45,324 bases of DNA, taken from contig CALFER010000039.1 of NCBI GenBank assembly GCA_937951895.1, positions 1-45,324 on the forward strand, read 5' to 3'. The position numbers and the translations under genes are program-made. How positions within the stretch are numbered: the first letter of the stretch is position 1; every line of letters begins with the position of its first letter. Positions 35,217 to 42,599 of this stretch are shown here, one piece after another. Under the pieces are notes generated by a model, which saw only the letters and a program-made list of their open reading frames with translations, did not search any database and was not told the DNA's origin. The DNA is from an uncultured bacterium. GTDB lineage: Bacteria > CSSED10-310 > CALFER01.

Positions 35217-35266
35217 TAGGCGGCGTTCGCGTTCGGGCCGTTGTGAGCGGCGCGTTTAGCGGAAGC

Positions 35267-35339
35267 GGGCGCATAGCTCAGTTGGTAGAGCAACGGCCTT
35301 TTAAGCCGTGGGTCGAAGGTTCGAATCCTTCTGCGCTCA
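35267..35339 (+). tRNA. tRNA-Lys (anticodon TTT)
   Basis: A 73-nt cloverleaf folds cleanly. Acceptor stem GGGCGCA pairs with TGCGCTC (one G-U), D-loop AGCTCAGTTGGTAGAGC, anticodon stem ACGGC/GCCGT with loop CTTTTAA (anticodon TTT), variable region, and T-arm with TTCGAAT. Discriminator base A; CCA is not encoded. Confidence 0.97.
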
Positions 35340-35352
35340 GGGTATTCAGTTC

Positions 35353-35425
35353 GTCCCCATCGTCTAGAGGCCCAGGACACGGCCCTTTCACGGCCGCGAC
35401 GCGGGTTCGAATCCCGCTGGGGACG
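35353..35425 (+). tRNA. tRNA-Glu (anticodon TTC)
   Basis: A 73-nt cloverleaf. Acceptor GTCCCCA pairs with TGGGGAC; D-arm follows CGTCTAGAGG; anticodon stem CGGCC/GGCCG with loop CTTTCAC (anticodon TTC); T-arm with TTCGAAT; discriminator G, no encoded CCA. It is 13 nt downstream of tRNA-Lys and directly precedes the integrase gene, so its 3' end is the probable integration site of the element. Confidence 0.97.
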
Positions 35426-35444
35426 CTTCATAGAAATCAATGAC

Positions 35445-36539
35445 TTAGGCGTGAGAGATCACGCCTGATTCATTTTTGGGGACGTTTTGGGGACCAAAAT
35501 AATTCAGACGGTTGATTTTCTCACCGTCTCTTCTCCGATCCGGATGACCATAAATGTCGAGAAGTTTAATCGAGCTCCAGCCGCCCCATTCCTTCACGGT
35601 CATTGGATCGATTCCTGACATCAGACAGTTGCTTGCCCATGTGTGTCTCAGGTCATGGAGTCTGAGCCTCTTACTGAGTTTTGCTTTGGCTTTCGCTTTT
35701 TGAAACGCGTGCTGGCATGTGATTCTCTTCTTCCCGTATTGTCCTGGGAACACGAACTTTGATTCGCCGATCCGGAGTTTCTGTTTCATCAATTCGGTTT
35801 TCAGTTCCGGATGAATCGGAATCGTGCGTGCTCTCTTTGTCTTGGAGGTAGCTGCGCGAATCGTGAGTTCATTCTGTTCGAAGTTGACATCATCCCAGGT
35901 CAGATTGAACGCTTCATCTCTCCGGAGTCCGCAGTAAAGATAGGTCATGGCGAGTGGCAGGAAGTCCTGACTGCAGCATGAGAGGAACGAATGTGCCTGC
36001 TCGGGATTCAAGAAAATCGGATCTCGATCTGGAATGCGGATGCGATCAGCATCTCTGAGAATGTTGTGCTCGAGATATCGGTATTTCACGGCCATGGTCA
36101 TGATGGCACTCAGCACGTTCAGTTCTTTCCTGACCGTCGCTGGTGAAATCTTGTCAGAGAGCCGTTCGGTTTTGTACCGATCGATGTGTTCGATACGGAT
36201 ATCAGAAACCAGGATGTCCCTGAAGAATGGCGCGAGATGATTTGTGACAATGGATAGTTCTCGGGCGAACGTTTGCTTCGTGTGAGAACTTTCCCTGATA
36301 GTCAGGAATTTTGACACGAGAGTATTGAACGCGACTTGTGACTGCTTCTTCGGAAGTTTGAATGGAAGATCCAGATCAGACTCGACAAGCCCTTTCATTC
36401 TTCGCAATTCGGATAACTTTTCCATCGCGAGTGACTTCGAAGGAAAGAGGCGTTTTATCCTCTGACCATCCAGATGGATGTCGAGCTCCCACCTGTTTCT
36501 GTCCGGTCTGAATCTGATCTTCCCCGTCTTCTCTCCCAT
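35445..36539 (-). CDS. int: Tyrosine recombinase (integrase)
   Basis: A 364-residue integrase from ATG 36539, preceded by GGAGG 7 nt upstream. The N-terminal part (about 1-60) is an AP2-like arm-binding region, followed by a core-binding domain and the catalytic domain with R206 (GLRRDE), H295 and R298 (LHDLRHT), W321 in the position of the second His (GGWSS) and the nucleophile Y330 (LLDIYGH). It would insert and excise the element at tRNA-Glu. The start overlaps the excisionase-like gene by 164 nt; the stop is 20 nt from the tRNA 3' end. Confidence 0.93.
   Translation of the reverse strand: MGEKTGKIRFRPDRNRWELDIHLDGQRIKRLFPSKSLAMEKLSELRRMKGLVESDLDLPFKLPKKQSQVAFNTLVSKFLTIRESSHTKQTFARELSIVTNHLAPFFRDILVSDIRIEHIDRYKTERLSDKISPATVRKELNVLSAIMTMAVKYRYLEHNILRDADRIRIPDRDPIFLNPEQAHSFLSCCSQDFLPLAMTYLYCGLRRDEAFNLTWDDVNFEQNELTIRAATSKTKRARTIPIHPELKTELMKQKLRIGESKFVFPGQYGKKRITCQHAFQKAKAKAKLSKRLRLHDLRHTWASNCLMSGIDPMTVKEWGGWSSIKLLDIYGHPDRRRDGEKINRLNYFGPQNVPKNESGVISHA
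35447..35466. other. Perfect stem-loop at the integrase 3' end
   Basis: AGGCGTGA (35447-35454) and TCACGCCT (35459-35466) form an 8-bp stem with a GAGA loop, overlapping the last codons and the stop of int. A T-run six bases later on the plus strand gives a terminator-like shape for the tRNA transcript, but it could equally be part of the attachment region. Confidence 0.55.
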
Positions 36540-36699
36540 GACGTTTCCTCCGGTCCATCCAGGCATCCAGATCCCGGATATCAATTTTGATCGGCCTGCC
36601 TGGAACATACCCGAATTCGCTCTTGTGCCGCAACAGGTAGTCCACACTGTAACCAGTGTGTTCGGCTGCTTGTTTTGGGGAGAGGTAACGTGGCGGCAT
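36376..36699 (-). CDS. Excisionase-like helix-turn-helix protein
   Basis: A 107-residue small basic protein. The first 60 residues (LSPKQAAEHTGYSVDYLLRHKSEFGYVPGRPIKIDIRDLDAWM) form a winged-helix or AlpA/Xis-type DNA-binding domain. The last 55 residues are read in a different frame from, and over the same DNA as, the N-terminus of integrase (164-nt overlap), and are probably less constrained. Its likely role is directing excision or repressing int. The ribosome-binding site is weak, and it starts 4 nt after the stop of the next HTH gene, so translation is probably coupled. Confidence 0.7.
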   Translation of the reverse strand: MPPRYLSPKQAAEHTGYSVDYLLRHKSEFGYVPGRPIKIDIRDLDAWMDRRKRHGREDGEDQIQTGQKQVGARHPSGWSEDKTPLSFEVTRDGKVIRIAKNERACRV

Positions 36700-36702
36700 A
36701 GT

Positions 36703-36900
36703 TTACTTCTCGATCTTCTGCCTTTTTACGAAATGCTCGATGCTCTGGACAGCGATCATGATGCGATATGTTCCGGCATGCACATTGGTGGTGATTCGGT
36801 AACCGTCGAGGACTTTTTCTCTGAACAGCTTCCGAACAGTGTCCTGATGGATTCCCAGACGCCTTGCCGCCTTACCGGTTGAAATGTATTCGTTGCCCAT
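36703..36900 (-). CDS. Small MerR-like helix-turn-helix protein
   Basis: A 65-residue protein: YISTGKAARRLGIHQDTVRKLFREKVLDGYRI is a MerR/excisionase-type helix-turn-helix with a short wing (NVHAGTYRIMIAVQSIEHFVKR). GGAG lies 8 nt upstream of ATG 36900. It could be a regulator of excision or of the early operon. Together with the adjacent HTH protein it makes a two-protein DNA-binding pair upstream of integrase. Confidence 0.75.
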   Translation of the reverse strand: MGNEYISTGKAARRLGIHQDTVRKLFREKVLDGYRITTNVHAGTYRIMIAVQSIEHFVKRQKIEK

Positions 36901-36916
36901 CCTCGATCTCCGATGC

Positions 36917-36945
36917 GGGGGATCGCATGCTGTCTGCGATCCCCC
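36917..36945. other. Intergenic 11-bp stem-loop
   Basis: GGGGGATCGCA (36917-36927) is perfectly complementary to TGCGATCCCCC (36935-36945), loop TGCTGTC. It lies between the amidoligase stop (36955) and the start of the small HTH gene (36900). No T-run follows on the minus strand, so it is more likely a processing, attenuation or protein-binding structure than a terminator. Confidence 0.65.
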
Positions 36946-36954
36946 ATCGCGTTT

Positions 36955-37908
36955 CTATTGCCTCACCTGCTCGTCGAACTTGCGAGCCAGGCGCATGAGT
37001 TCTTTTTTAGTCGCCTTCAGGTTTCCCATGTCGTCGATCCATCCTTCGACTTTGCATTCTGGCTGGTAGTAGTCCTTGCGGCCTCGGGTCCAGCCCATCA
37101 GGTAGAAGAATCTCTTCATCGCTCCGGCCGATCCGCCCCCGGCGTATTTGGTGCTGATCGCGTCGAAGCCAGTGTCGTTGTCCATCGCCCTGGAGGCGGC
37201 AGCCAGTGCCATCTGGATGTAGGCCGTCATCTTGAGCGCGCTGGTTGTTCCGGAGAAGACTCGGAATTCGACCGTTTTCCGTGAGTCGAAAACCGGGGCT
37301 ACATTCAGGAGTTGGTATCTGTCGATCCCGGCTGCGGCGAGTCTCAGCTCTTCCGCGTTCAGGCTCTTCTTCGCGAGTGCGCCGTCTTTCCTAGCCGCCC
37401 ATTTGCCCTTCGCGATGCTTCCGCAGTATCGGCTGGTGTATCTGCTCTCGGATCCGGAGGCGCCGTAGAAGGCCATCTCGTGCTGCGCGGTCAGTTTGAG
37501 GAGTCTGCGGACAAAATCCGCAACCTGGTCGTAATCGTGTCCGGCGATGCTGCGAACTCCTACGTGAACATGGAATCCGCAGGTCTTGTTTACCCGGGCT
37601 CCCATCTCTTCGAGGAGGCTCGCCACCTTCTTGACCTGGTCGATGCCGTCGGTTCCCTTCAGAATCGGGCTTACAATCTCGACTCCTTCGTATCCGCGGA
37701 GTGTGGTATTCAGGCTCGAATCTTTCTGTGCATTCCATCCGGTGGGGAATCGGCCGCCCAGTTCGCGTCCGGCGTGGTAGGCGCCTGCGCGAACCGATCC
37801 GATCGGCAGGAGGCATTCGATCTCGATCCCGAAGGTTATTCCGAATGCTCTCTGGTTGGGTACCTGATACTGTCTCGGTGTTCTTGTTATTTCGTTCCGC
37901 TGTTCCAT
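36955..37908 (-). CDS. Amidoligase-family enzyme
   Basis: A 317-residue protein of the amidoligase family related to carboxylate-amine ligases (COOH-NH2 ligase superfamily). Core motifs: FGIEIECLLP at the N-terminus (acidic metal site), VSPILKG, GFHVHVGVRS (His-x-His), and TVEFRVFSGT. AAGGAGG just before ATG 37908 decides the start. Such enzymes ligate amine to carboxylate with ATP and are found in phages and mobile elements with unknown substrates, possibly modifying peptides or cell-wall components. No gamma-glutamyl cyclotransferase or glutamine amidotransferase partner is visible here; the neighbour is a Gp37/Gp68 protein. Confidence 0.85.
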   Translation of the reverse strand: MEQRNEITRTPRQYQVPNQRAFGITFGIEIECLLPIGSVRAGAYHAGRELGGRFPTGWNAQKDSSLNTTLRGYEGVEIVSPILKGTDGIDQVKKVASLLEEMGARVNKTCGFHVHVGVRSIAGHDYDQVADFVRRLLKLTAQHEMAFYGASGSESRYTSRYCGSIAKGKWAARKDGALAKKSLNAEELRLAAAGIDRYQLLNVAPVFDSRKTVEFRVFSGTTSALKMTAYIQMALAAASRAMDNDTGFDAISTKYAGGGSAGAMKRFFYLMGWTRGRKDYYQPECKVEGWIDDMGNLKATKKELMRLARKFDEQVRQ

Positions 37909-38030
37909 CTCTTCCTCCTTGGTTGGTGTCGTTCCATCGACAGCTTCATTCAGCCGTGACGGTCGGAACTCATCAAGGAAAAAGACCTTATTTTTCAATA
38001 AGTTATGGAGCGGCCTCGCGTGCATAATCA

Positions 38031-38903
38031 CTAGCCTAGGCAGATCTCTGAGATCGAGCCAGAATTGTCGCCCCACGGCACCTCGTCGCATGTTCTGCCG
38101 TCAAGAACACGACCTCCACCATTCACATCACCCCATTGCTTAAAGAAAAACGGTATTCCGGAATCGGAGCACTGTTCGCGCAGTGAACGAACGGCGTCAT
38201 GTGACGCAATAAAATCGTAGTCTATGGGACGCCCTCCAGACCCTGACTCGCCTCCACAAACCACCCAATCGAGTTTTGATATAGCACTTTGAATTCCAAC
38301 TTCATCGGAATCATCCATCCGTCCTTTCAGCGCATCTATGATCGTTGTTGTTTCCCAGGCCGAACAATCTATTCTCGTGAGATCCACCGGCCCAATCATC
38401 GGCTCGACACTCACCCACCTGTGCACTGCGGGGGTTTCAAGCAGGATCGGAATACGCTCGATTGCTGTATCCTGATCCTCTACCGACACGCCGAGCCAGA
38501 GATTTGGGAGCTGATAATCGATCTCAAGACTCAAATCAAACATCCGCTGCGGTCGCTTCGTCAGCACCAGAAACGTATGCTTGGATTCGATCCGGATCAC
38601 ATGGAACACGTCCTTGATCATTTCGTTATGGACCGATTCATGAAACAGATCGCCCATGAACTGGACACCGATGATGGCATGTTTCTTTATGCGAATCGGT
38701 TGCTCTAATGCCTTTTCATCGATCTGCGGTTCTGCGCTCCCTGCGTAAATGTCCTGCTTCCAAACCGGGATTGTCGAGTTCTTCGCCATCCGGTCGCACA
38801 TCCGCAGATGCCAGCAGTTCCGGCACCCTTCGGACACCCGACTGCATTTCATAACAATCGGGTTCCATGTGTGCGTCAAATACTCAATCGATGTTCTTGC
38901 CAT
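38031..38903 (-). CDS. Phage Gp37/Gp68 family (DUF5131) protein
   Basis: A 290-residue protein starting at ATG 38903, with an AGCAGGTG site upstream. Signature residues are YLTHTWNPIVMKCSRVSEGCRNCW (Cys triad near residues 15-30) and GVSVEDQD, followed by VCGGESGSGGRP and FFFKQWG. This is the mycobacteriophage-type Gp37/Gp68 family, a radical-SAM-like fold with the CxxxCxxC cysteines replaced by the pattern seen here. Function is unknown; links to DNA or RNA modification have been suggested. It lies 4 nt after the helicase stop. Confidence 0.85.
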   Translation of the reverse strand: MARTSIEYLTHTWNPIVMKCSRVSEGCRNCWHLRMCDRMAKNSTIPVWKQDIYAGSAEPQIDEKALEQPIRIKKHAIIGVQFMGDLFHESVHNEMIKDVFHVIRIESKHTFLVLTKRPQRMFDLSLEIDYQLPNLWLGVSVEDQDTAIERIPILLETPAVHRWVSVEPMIGPVDLTRIDCSAWETTTIIDALKGRMDDSDEVGIQSAISKLDWVVCGGESGSGGRPIDYDFIASHDAVRSLREQCSDSGIPFFFKQWGDVNGGGRVLDGRTCDEVPWGDNSGSISEICLG

Positions 38904-38907
38904 ATTT

Positions 38908-40104
38908 TCACCTGCTCCAGGCGTGCTTCTTCCAGAGAGAGTGTTTCGTTGAATGCGACGTCTCGGTGAGCACGTTCGTGAGCTGCCGACCGCGGGATTC
39001 AATGAACCATTTCCCGTTCCCGCCATCGACCAGTTTCAGATCCTCGATCTTGCCAAAATGGTTGACGTTGCCGCACATGTCGACGACCTGGCAGCACCGC
39101 TTCAGCGGGTGCGGCCGGATCCCGCGCCCGATCATCTGGTAGAGCAATCCCAGGGACATGGTTGCCCGGGCGAGAACGACCGTCTCCAGTTCCGGGTAGT
39201 CGAAGCCAGTCGTGTAGACACCGCAGTTACACACGACCTTGATTGTCCCCCTCCTGAATGCGTTGCCGATCCGGTCCCGCTCGGTCTTCGGTGTCTCACC
39301 AGTGACGAGCACCGCACCCGGGACATTCCGGACGATGAATTCCGACTCCTCGATGAACCGGGTGAACACCAGTGCATTCTTCCGCAGGAACGACACCTCG
39401 CGGACTTTCTCGACAACATGATCGAGGAAGTTCGTGGCGCGCTGATAAGAGCGCACGGAGTTCTCGTCGAACTCGGCACCAGTGGAGTTGGGTCGGAGTC
39501 TGGATCGATCGAAACCCCGGACATCGATGTATTCGATCGGTGCCAGGAACCCCGCGTCGAAGAGTGTGCTGTTCTGGACGTAGTAAACGACATCGCGGAA
39601 CACCCGGGGGCGCGTCCTTGTGAGGAACCGGAGCTCCGAGCCGAACGAGTTGCTCGCCAACCGGTAGGGTGTGGCGGTCAGTCCAAGCACCCGGCACTGT
39701 TCCAGTCCCTCGATGAAAGATTTGTACATGCCGCTCTTGGCATTCACCAGGTGGCATTCGTCGATGAGGATGAACCGGAACTTCGAGAACAGTTCCGGAT
39801 GTTTCGACACACTCCCGATGGTGGCGAGCGTGATCTCGGAAATCCGCTTCAGTCCCATGGATGCTGAGTAGATCGATGCTTTGTAGCCATACGATTCCAA
39901 TTTCGCGTGATTCTGCTCGAGGATTTCCTTGCTCGGTTGGAACACCAGGGCGGGTGCCTGCAGGCGCTTCACAATGTTTGCTATGCATAAACTTTTTCCA
40001 CTCCCTGTCGGGAGAACGATAATCCCATTTGCCGGCTTGTCCTGCTGCATATATCTGACGGCCGCCTCGACCGCTTCATGCTGATAGTTTCGTAGCGTGA
40101 ACAT
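38908..40104 (-). CDS. SF2 DEAD/DEAH helicase (phage type)
   Basis: A 398-residue helicase from ATG 40104 (AGGAGG 7 nt upstream). The Q-like motif LRNYQHEAVEAAVRYM precedes Walker A LPTGSGKS with K37, DECH at 115-118, LTATPYRL, the CGVYTTGFDYP motif V and QMIGRGIRP motif VI. The size and architecture match phage and plasmid UvsW/ComF-type helicases used to remodel replication or recombination forks. It overlaps the upstream gene by 29 nt, consistent with one operon. Confidence 0.92.
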   Translation of the reverse strand: MFTLRNYQHEAVEAAVRYMQQDKPANGIIVLPTGSGKSLCIANIVKRLQAPALVFQPSKEILEQNHAKLESYGYKASIYSASMGLKRISEITLATIGSVSKHPELFSKFRFILIDECHLVNAKSGMYKSFIEGLEQCRVLGLTATPYRLASNSFGSELRFLTRTRPRVFRDVVYYVQNSTLFDAGFLAPIEYIDVRGFDRSRLRPNSTGAEFDENSVRSYQRATNFLDHVVEKVREVSFLRKNALVFTRFIEESEFIVRNVPGAVLVTGETPKTERDRIGNAFRRGTIKVVCNCGVYTTGFDYPELETVVLARATMSLGLLYQMIGRGIRPHPLKRCCQVVDMCGNVNHFGKIEDLKLVDGGNGKWFIESRGRQLTNVLTETSHSTKHSLWKKHAWSR

Positions 40105-40498
40105 CCGATTCCTCCTCGTCGCTTGCCTCGACGAATTCGCCTGAAAGTTGATCGATTGTGTAACGCTTCACCCGCGGCACCCAACGCTCGGCCTTGCCGC
40201 CTCGCTTGAGCTTCAGCTTGCGCCAGCCCCAGAGTTCGATAATCCCTCCGGACTTCATCCACTCCGGTGCCGTTTCGTTGTCCAGAATCTTCTTGTCGTG
40301 CTCCGAGAATGACTGGCCGCAGGACTGGATCGCGCAGATCCCATCCGGGTAGAGCGCGATGATGTCGACGAACCCGAACAGATCCTGACGAATGCCGAAC
40401 GGGCCAGCATAGTGGTTGAATCGCTCGACGATCCCGCAGATGCATCCGCGTTGCCGGAGTTCACGAAGCGTTCGCTGTGTCGGTGTCAGGCCGCTCAT
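40076..40498 (-). CDS. Putative phage nuclease or recombination protein
   Basis: A 140-residue protein from ATG 40498. The sequence TQRTLRELRQRGCICGIVERFNHYAGPFGIRQDLFGFVDIIALYPDGICAIQSC resembles a small restriction-endonuclease-like fold: a helix, then D(L)FGFVDI with the central acidic residue, then a strand with IQS(C). VRR-NUC or Holliday-junction-resolvase-like families have that order, but the key Glu-x-Lys is not certain. The C-terminus (LKLKRGGKAERWVPRVKRY) is basic. It overlaps both neighbours by 29-38 nt. Annotate with caution. Confidence 0.6.
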   Translation of the reverse strand: MSGLTPTQRTLRELRQRGCICGIVERFNHYAGPFGIRQDLFGFVDIIALYPDGICAIQSCGQSFSEHDKKILDNETAPEWMKSGGIIELWGWRKLKLKRGGKAERWVPRVKRYTIDQLSGEFVEASDEEESDVHATKLSA

Positions 40499-40703
40499 CT
40501 TGAATTCTCCCTGTACGGTTGCAGTTCGGACATGCCACTGCGACACCGCGATATCTCCTCGTGTCGAGCTTGGAATCGACGTAAAAATCGTAGAGGAGCA
40601 TTCCTTCGTGGAACACTTTCGAGACTCCAACCAGTTCGAGAACTCCCAAGGCCCAGCCGCTTCCCTTGCATCGTGCGCATCTCCTACTGTCCGACTGTCT
40701 CAT
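40461..40703 (-). CDS. Small zinc-finger protein
   Basis: An 80-residue protein with two Cys pairs spaced like DnaJ-type zinc modules: CARCKGSGW near residue 9 and CPNCNRTG near 59. The region between forms a beta-rich segment (VLELVGVSKVFHEGMLLYDFYV). The start codon ATG 40703 lies within the end of the upstream gene (20-nt overlap), and no strong ribosome-binding site is seen, so expression would rely on coupling. Role in the replication module is unknown. Confidence 0.65.
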   Translation of the reverse strand: MRQSDSRRCARCKGSGWALGVLELVGVSKVFHEGMLLYDFYVDSKLDTRRYRGVAVACPNCNRTGRIQDERPDTDTANAS

Positions 40704-41265
40704 TTGTGATTACTCGGAGGTTGCAGAGGAACTTCTCGATTGCATTCGTCGGTGGTCGACCGAGCATTTCCGCACCGGACTTGATCATCTTCGGATCGAC
40801 GCCCTCCAGAGCGATTCGGTCTTCCTGGATGTAATCGATCTCGTTGTAGATCTTCACGAATTCCCGCTTGATGTGAGGTAGTGCCGTGTTCGTGTCAGCC
40901 TGTGCGAACCGTTCGAGACCTCCGACCATTCGGAGCACATATTCGGTCTTCGCTGGCAGTCTGCGTTGGCTGTTCATGACCACCTTCAGGCGGATCGACT
41001 CCCAGGCTTCTTCAGCCGTTGGTTCTCCGGCCTTCTTGATTCGCTCGATCGCTTTGTAGATCTCGCCAGCCGAAGGGAAGAACCGGAATCCATTCTTCAT
41101 GAAGTCTTTGATCACAGCCTCGAACATGCGCGGATCGCAGTCTTCGAGAACGATCCAGTACGCCTGGTAATTCTGTTCGGTGAGGGTGGGCGATGTCGGA
41201 TTACTCATCGCAAGCAGCGACAACCCCTTGACCATGTCACTTAATTCCAGCCTGGAACGATGCAT
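40684..41265 (-). CDS. Helicase-loader-like protein (G39P type, candidate)
   Basis: A 193-residue protein from ATG 41265 (GGAGG 9 nt upstream). The N-terminal part (LSLLAMSNPTSPTLTEQNYQAYWIVLEDCDPRMFEAVIKDFMKNGFRFFPSAGEIYKAI) has the helical pattern and Trp/Pro positions of phage helicase-loader/inhibitor proteins (SPP1 G39P, PF11417). Such proteins bring the replicative helicase to the initiator at the origin. The position right after the DnaD-like gene (29-nt overlap) fits. The remainder is helical and unrecognised. Confidence 0.65.
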   Translation of the reverse strand: MHRSRLELSDMVKGLSLLAMSNPTSPTLTEQNYQAYWIVLEDCDPRMFEAVIKDFMKNGFRFFPSAGEIYKAIERIKKAGEPTAEEAWESIRLKVVMNSQRRLPAKTEYVLRMVGGLERFAQADTNTALPHIKREFVKIYNEIDYIQEDRIALEGVDPKMIKSGAEMLGRPPTNAIEKFLCNLRVITNETVGQ

Positions 41266-42151
41266 TGCCTATTCCTCCGTTGTGTTTTTCAAGGAAGCGT
41301 CTCCCCGCCTCGATTGTCTTGTCGAGGTTTGTGTTTCCGGTTCCTGTTACCCTGCCGTTTGTGACGTTCATTTTCGAGTCGTATTCGGAATGAATCGCCA
41401 GGAAGAACTCGAACCGCCAGAACGCCTTCTGTTTGCCCGGATCTTTGAAGTAGCAGAGCAGTCGACGCTTCAGTTCATCTAGTCCGATCCGATCGATCTC
41501 ATCCTGGATGTCCTGATACTTTTTCCGGTTTGGCATGTTTGGCTGTGACTTGAACGCCTTCTCGTATTCATCGAGGTAGAACTGGAGCAGGTTAACGACA
41601 CCGGTGTGCTCTGGTGAGAGCGAGCGAGCGCGATCCGGTTTTGCTTCCGCGATCGGCTGGGGGGGCGTACGGGGGGTACTGTCTGAAGTTGAAACTGAAG
41701 ATGAAGATGAAGATGAAGCCTTTGGATTTAGTTTGGGGGCACCTTTAGGCTCACCTTTGACATCACCTTTGGACTGACCTTTAAAGGTCAGAGCTGGATT
41801 TCCCCCGCCTTTCTTTCCTGCAGATGAACACAAGGATCGTTTTTTCGCATCACGGACCATGCGTCGCGAATAGATAATTCCCTCGGGTGTTTGACTGGGT
41901 ACCCCGGCTATGAGTAGCTCTGAAAGAAGGGTCGTGTATTGCTCCACGCTGTCGCAACCGCATTTGCGGGCGATAAAGTCGGGAGGAAGTGCCACGCCGT
42001 TCATCGAGAGGTAGCCATACCTGTCGCCATCATGTGCCAAGATCATCATTCGCAACCAAAGTCCCTGTGCAGCGAGCGAACAACCAGAGACGTTATCTCT
42101 GAGCCAATCGCCAGGATAAAACTGGAATGAAGGGAGTTTTCCGGGTGCCAT
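41237..42151 (-). CDS. DnaD/DUF1376-type phage replication protein
   Basis: A 304-residue protein from ATG 42151. The N-terminus (LPSFQFYPGDWLRDNVSGCSLAAQGLWLRMM) is the DUF1376-like start of phage replication initiators, with a winged-helix region to about residue 110. A low-complexity linker (KG repeats KGQSKGDVKGEPKGAPK and a run of Ser) spans about 120-150, and a helical C-terminal domain follows. Similar proteins bind the origin and recruit the loader encoded next. The KG repeats are DNA-encoded by 12-bp iterons (41740-41787). Confidence 0.8.
   Translation of the reverse strand: MAPGKLPSFQFYPGDWLRDNVSGCSLAAQGLWLRMMILAHDGDRYGYLSMNGVALPPDFIARKCGCDSVEQYTTLLSELLIAGVPSQTPEGIIYSRRMVRDAKKRSLCSSAGKKGGGNPALTFKGQSKGDVKGEPKGAPKLNPKASSSSSSSVSTSDSTPRTPPQPIAEAKPDRARSLSPEHTGVVNLLQFYLDEYEKAFKSQPNMPNRKKYQDIQDEIDRIGLDELKRRLLCYFKDPGKQKAFWRFEFFLAIHSEYDSKMNVTNGRVTGTGNTNLDKTIEAGRRFLEKHNGGIGNASFQAGIK
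41740..41791. repeat. Iteron array and perfect palindrome inside the replication gene (candidate origin)
   Basis: Four contiguous 12-bp units begin CACCTTT or GACCTTT at 41740, 41752, 41764 and 41776. The last runs into CTGACCTTTAAAGGTCAG (41774-41791), an 18-bp perfect palindrome. A GAT-GAA simple repeat (around 41699-41718) lies next to it. Iterons inside an initiator gene resemble the lambda-type origin within gene O. The same ACCTTT/AAAGGT arms recur in the operator at 42160-42183. Confidence 0.6.
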
Positions 42152-42159
42152 CAAAAACT

Positions 42160-42183
42160 ACCTTTGTAATGACCTATAAAGGT
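42160..42183 (-). promoter_or_regulatory. Imperfect palindrome upstream of the replication gene
   Basis: Arms ACCTTT (42160-42165) and AAAGGT (42178-42183) flank a 12-bp centre, 9 bp upstream of the start at 42151. The arms are the same as the iteron core inside the gene, so the initiator may bind here and repress its own synthesis. The rest of the 42184-42317 gap shows no gene. Confidence 0.5.
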
Positions 42184-42317
42184 AACATTGCAAACCATTG
42201 AAATTAATTGTTTTGATATATGCCCCGCCAGGCGATGACGGGGCGTGCCACAAGAAGACAACTCGATCAATACCGGTGCATGTTTCACCTCATTTCTTGG
42301 GTTTCTGGATTGATGGA

Positions 42318-42599
42318 TCACAGCGCACTCCGCTTGGTGTGAAGGGTGTTTTTCAGTTCGCGGAGGCGCGGTTTGATGTCAGTTCGGTAGACCATGATGG
42401 CGCAGATCACGACGCAGGTCGTGGCTCCCAAAGCCACCGCGCCAACTGCAACCCAGACAAACCCCAGGACGACTTCCCGGGGAAGGAGGGCAAGGATGTA
42501 GTCGAGCCAGCGATCGGCTGCCTCATCCCCGCCGATGATGATCGGTGCATAGATGCAGAATCCGATCACGAACAGGATCCACTTGATCGCGGTGTTCAT
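42318..42599 (-). CDS. Small membrane protein
   Basis: A 93-residue protein with two hydrophobic segments, IKWILFVIGFCIYAPIIIGG (about 5-24) and VVLGFVWVAVGAVALGATTCVVICAIMV (about 43-70), followed by a basic tail (RTDIKPRLRELKNTLHTKR). It is predicted to span the inner membrane twice. It could be a holin-like or superinfection-type protein, but no family is recognised. Its start codon overlaps the stop of the upstream gene by one base (TGATG). Confidence 0.7.
   Translation of the reverse strand: MNTAIKWILFVIGFCIYAPIIIGGDEAADRWLDYILALLPREVVLGFVWVAVGAVALGATTCVVICAIMVYRTDIKPRLRELKNTLHTKRSAL

Noticed and set aside
34339..35274. Proline/serine-rich minus-strand frame of 311 codons at the end of the metal ATPase
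   Set aside because: It arises from the extreme G-richness of the coding strand there and has no family resemblance.
35407..35485. GGGGACG motifs in the tRNA-Glu end and near the integrase stop as an attL core repeat
   Set aside because: Only 7 bp are shared, too short to call a core; the true partner copy would lie outside the window.
38953..39867. Plus-strand frame of 304 codons in the element
   Set aside because: It is the antisense shadow of the SF2 helicase whose motifs (GSGKS, DECH, QMIGRGIRP) are on the minus strand.
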